A DNA stretch of 63,406 nucleotides from Streptomyces sp. SolWspMP-5a-2 (GTDB taxonomy: Bacteria > Actinomycetota > Actinomycetes > Streptomycetales > Streptomycetaceae): positions 1-63,406 of the forward strand of contig NZ_FMCI01000041.1 in assembly GCF_900091845.1 (NCBI RefSeq), in the 5' to 3' direction. Below are positions 61,354-63,406 of this stretch, in pieces (position 1 is the stretch's first letter; every line of letters begins with the position of its first letter). The notes under the pieces were generated by a model, which saw nothing but the letters and a program-made list of their open reading frames with translations, had not been told where the DNA came from and did no database searches. The translations under genes and the position numbers were made by a program.

Positions 61354-62520
61354 GTGGCCAATCGACCGACCTGCGACGTCGTGGTGGTCGGAGCGGGCAT
61401 GACAGGCGCCGCGTGCGCCCTGTACGCGGCCCGTTCCGGTCTGGACGTGCTGGTGGTCGACCGGGGTCCGGTCGCCGGAGGCACGACCGGCGCGGGCGAG
61501 GGCAACCTGCTCGTCTCGGACAAGGAGCCCGGCCCCGAACTCGAACTCGCGCTGCTGTCGCTGCGGTTGTGGGCGGAGCTGGCGGCGGAGCGCGATCTCG
61601 GCCCGGCCTTCGAGTACGAGCCGAAGGGCGGTGTCGTCGTCGCCTCCACCCCCGCCGCGCTCACCGCGCTCGATGCGTTCGCCGCGGGGCAGCGGGCGGC
61701 CGGGGTCGAGGCGGTCGCCGTCCCCCGGGAGCGGCTGCGGGAGCTGGAGCCCCGGCTCTCGCCCGATGTCGCGGGAGGCGTGCTGTATCCGCAGGACGCT
61801 CAGGTGATGCCGACGCTGGCCGCCGCCCACGTCCTGCGGGCCTCGGGCGTCCGGCTCGCGACCGGCCGCACGGTGACGGGCGTGCTGCGCGGCCGGGACG
61901 GCGCGGTGCGGGGCGTGGCCACCGACCGGGGCGAGATCCACGCACCGGCGGTGGTCAACGCGGCGGGCACCTGGGGCGGCGCGGTCGCCTCCCTCGCCGG
62001 TGTCCGCCTGCCGGTGCTGCCGCGCCGCGGCTTCGTCCTGGTGACCGAGCCCCTCCCCCGCCTCGTCCACCACAAGGTGTACGCGGCCGACTACGTCGCC
62101 GACGTCGCCAGCGACTCGGCCGCCCTCCAGACCTCGCCGGTCGTCGAGGGCACCGCGGCGGGTCCGATCCTGATCGGCGCCAGCCGCGAACGCGTGGGCT
62201 TCGACCGCTCGTTCTCGCTCCCCGCGGTCCGCGCGCTCGCGTCCGGCGCGACCCGGCTCTTCCCCTTCCTCGACCGGGTCCGCGCGCTGCGCACCTACCT
62301 CGGCTTCCGTCCCTACCTCCCCGACCACCTGCCCGCTGTCGGCCCCGACGCCCGGGTGCCCGGCCTCTTCCACGCCTGCGGTCACGAGGGCGCGGGCATC
62401 GGCCTGGCGACCGGCACCGGGCTGCTCGTCGCACGGGCGCTCGCCGGCCGGACCCCCGAGCTGGACCTGACGCCCTTCCGCCCCGACCGCTTCCCCGCCG
62501 ATCCCGCGGAGGCACCGTGA
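61354..62520 (+). CDS. FAD-dependent oxidoreductase (DadA/HcnC-type)
   Basis: A 388-residue D-amino-acid-oxidase-fold flavoprotein. The Rossmann motif VVVVGAGMTGAACALYAARS is near residues 9-28, a GGTTGAGEGN loop near 43, and C-terminal HACGHEGAGIGLATGTG near 350 is the FAD-contact loop. It oxidises a D-amino acid, amine, glycine or hydroxyproline. Its stop overlaps the next gene by 4 bp (GTGA), and with the next two genes it forms a DAO + 2Fe-2S + disulfide-oxidoreductase-like set. GTG 61354 chosen. Confidence 0.88.
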   Translation: MANRPTCDVVVVGAGMTGAACALYAARSGLDVLVVDRGPVAGGTTGAGEGNLLVSDKEPGPELELALLSLRLWAELAAERDLGPAFEYEPKGGVVVASTPAALTALDAFAAGQRAAGVEAVAVPRERLRELEPRLSPDVAGGVLYPQDAQVMPTLAAAHVLRASGVRLATGRTVTGVLRGRDGAVRGVATDRGEIHAPAVVNAAGTWGGAVASLAGVRLPVLPRRGFVLVTEPLPRLVHHKVYAADYVADVASDSAALQTSPVVEGTAAGPILIGASRERVGFDRSFSLPAVRALASGATRLFPFLDRVRALRTYLGFRPYLPDHLPAVGPDARVPGLFHACGHEGAGIGLATGTGLLVARALAGRTPELDLTPFRPDRFPADPAEAP

Positions 62521-62819
62521 ACACCCCCCTGCGCCTGACCCGCGCGCGTCCCGGCCCGAGCTTCACCGTCACCTTCGACGGCCGCGAGATCAGGGCGCTG
62601 CCCGGCCAGACGGTGGCCGCCGCGCTGTGGACGGCGGGCGTCACGTCGTGGCGCACCACCCGCGACCAGGGGCGCCCGCGCGGGGTGTTCTGCGGGACCG
62701 GCGTGTGCTTCGACTGCCTGGTGACCGTCAACGACCGCCCCAACCAACGGGCTTGTCTGCTGCCGGTCGAGCCGGGCGACACCATCCGCAGCCAGACCGG
62801 GACCGGTCACGATGGCTGA
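62517..62819 (+). CDS. 2Fe-2S ferredoxin-type subunit (HcnA/SoxA-like)
   Basis: A 100-residue protein with a plant-ferredoxin-like fold: AALWTAGVTSWRTT, then four Cys in FCGTGVCFDC and RACLLP. This resembles the small subunit of hydrogen-cyanide synthase, sarcosine oxidase alpha N-terminus and D-hydroxyproline dehydrogenase complexes. It is coupled on both sides: 4 bp overlap upstream and 8 bp downstream. Confidence 0.88.
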   Translation: MNTPLRLTRARPGPSFTVTFDGREIRALPGQTVAAALWTAGVTSWRTTRDQGRPRGVFCGTGVCFDCLVTVNDRPNQRACLLPVEPGDTIRSQTGTGHDG

Positions 62820-63406
62820 ACGCCCGCACCTCGCGGTGATCGGCGCGGGTCCCGCGGGGCTCGCCGCCGCGCTGACCGCCGCCCGGCACGGCCTGCGGGT
62901 CACCCTCGTCGACGCGGCGGCGGAGGCGGGCGGGCAGTTCTACCGGCGGCCCGCCGCGGCGCTCGGCGCCCGCCGCGCCCGCGCCCTGCACCACCGGTGG
63001 CGGACCTGGGAGCGGCTGAGCGCCGACCTGGACCGGCAGCGCGCGGCCGGACGTCTTTGCTATCTGACGAGTCATCAAGTGTGGTGTGTGACGAGCGAGT
63101 CGGACGGTCCGCAGGCGTCCGACTCGTTCACCGTGCACGCGCTCGTCGGGCCCCGGCAGGAGCGGGGTGTCACGGTCCGCGCGGACGCGGTGCTGCTCGC
63201 CACCGGCGGCCACGAGAAGGTCCTGCCGTTCCCCGGCTGGACGCTGCCCGGGGTGCTCGGCGCGGGCGGCGCGCAGGCCATGCTCAAGAGCGGGCTGGTG
63301 CTGCCGGGGCGCACGGTGGTCGTCGCCGGGACGGGACCGCTGCTGCTGCCGGTGGCGACCGGCCTCGCGGCGGCCGGGGCGCGGGTCGCGGCGCTGGTGG
63401 AGTCCG
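62812..63406 (+). CDS. FAD/NAD(P)-dependent oxidoreductase (HcnB-like), truncated at window end
   Basis: 198 codons visible, open at the window edge. Begins MAERPHLAVIGAGPAGLAAA with a Rossmann FAD motif, then GGQFYRRP, a second motif LLATGGHEKVLPFPGWTLPG and the start of the NAD(P) domain VVVAGTGPLLLPVATGL. Matches the large subunit of HcnABC/opine-oxidase/D-hydroxyproline dehydrogenase-type complexes. C-terminus not seen. Confidence 0.85.
   Translation, partial: MAERPHLAVIGAGPAGLAAALTAARHGLRVTLVDAAAEAGGQFYRRPAAALGARRARALHHRWRTWERLSADLDRQRAAGRLCYLTSHQVWCVTSESDGPQASDSFTVHALVGPRQERGVTVRADAVLLATGGHEKVLPFPGWTLPGVLGAGGAQAMLKSGLVLPGRTVVVAGTGPLLLPVATGLAAAGARVAALVES

Overview
The window is high-GC actinobacterial chromosome, almost certainly Streptomyces. 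Evidence: strong third-position GC bias, GGAGG-type ribosome sites, many GTG starts, TTA codons confined to a few genes, a short conserved Streptomyces Tyr/Pro/Gln-rich protein (869-1297), and 19-bp iron boxes of the DmdR/IdeR type. Nothing resembles an insertion sequence, tRNA, rRNA or CRISPR array.

Positions 1-22682 are mostly housekeeping or accessory genes: a TerD stress protein (cut by the window edge), a MOSC protein, a beta-helix/AAA+ fusion, a large membrane hydrolase, two DeoR regulators, a Cds1-like cysteine desulfhydrase, an RsbW-like ATPase, an AlkB-ROK-RpiB-like operon, an RsmC/RlmG methyltransferase, a SIS/aldolase sugar-phosphate operon with divergent DeoR regulator, a GH15 glucanase-like enzyme and an amidohydrolase.

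Positions 22753-55882 form one iron-regulated nonribosomal siderophore locus. Six iron boxes precede its transcription units: (1) a fusion of a degenerate aryl-AMP ligase with a degenerate isochorismatase; (2, divergent) ornithine N-hydroxylase and formyltransferase; (3) a siderophore-binding lipoprotein; (4) panD-like, mbtH-like and four NRPS genes; (5) salicylate synthase, EntS-like exporter and alpha/beta hydrolase; (6) salicyl-AMP ligase and two FecCD permeases. The genes fit together as follows. Chorismate becomes salicylate, which is adenylated and loaded on ArCP-Cy-A-PCP to form a 2-hydroxyphenyl-oxazoline or -thiazoline. PanD makes beta-alanine for a C-A-PCP module whose specificity code lacks Asp235. 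The remaining modules add one undetermined residue (epimerised), Ser, and N5-hydroxyornithine or its formyl derivative (epimerised). There is no thioesterase domain, so the stand-alone hydrolase or self-cyclisation is the likely release route. The logic resembles, from memory, the madurastatin/cahuitamycin type of mixed phenolate-hydroxamate siderophore; the exact structure is not determined here. Two NRPS genes each carry an apparent one-base frameshift, and four siderophore genes carry a TTA codon, suggesting bldA control on top of iron control.

Positions 55883-63406 contain an epoxide-hydrolase-like protein, a GNAT/BioF2-like acyltransferase, a CtaG-like membrane protein, a diacylglycerol-kinase-family lipid kinase, and the start of a three-gene FAD/2Fe-2S/FAD amine or D-amino-acid dehydrogenase set that runs off the end.
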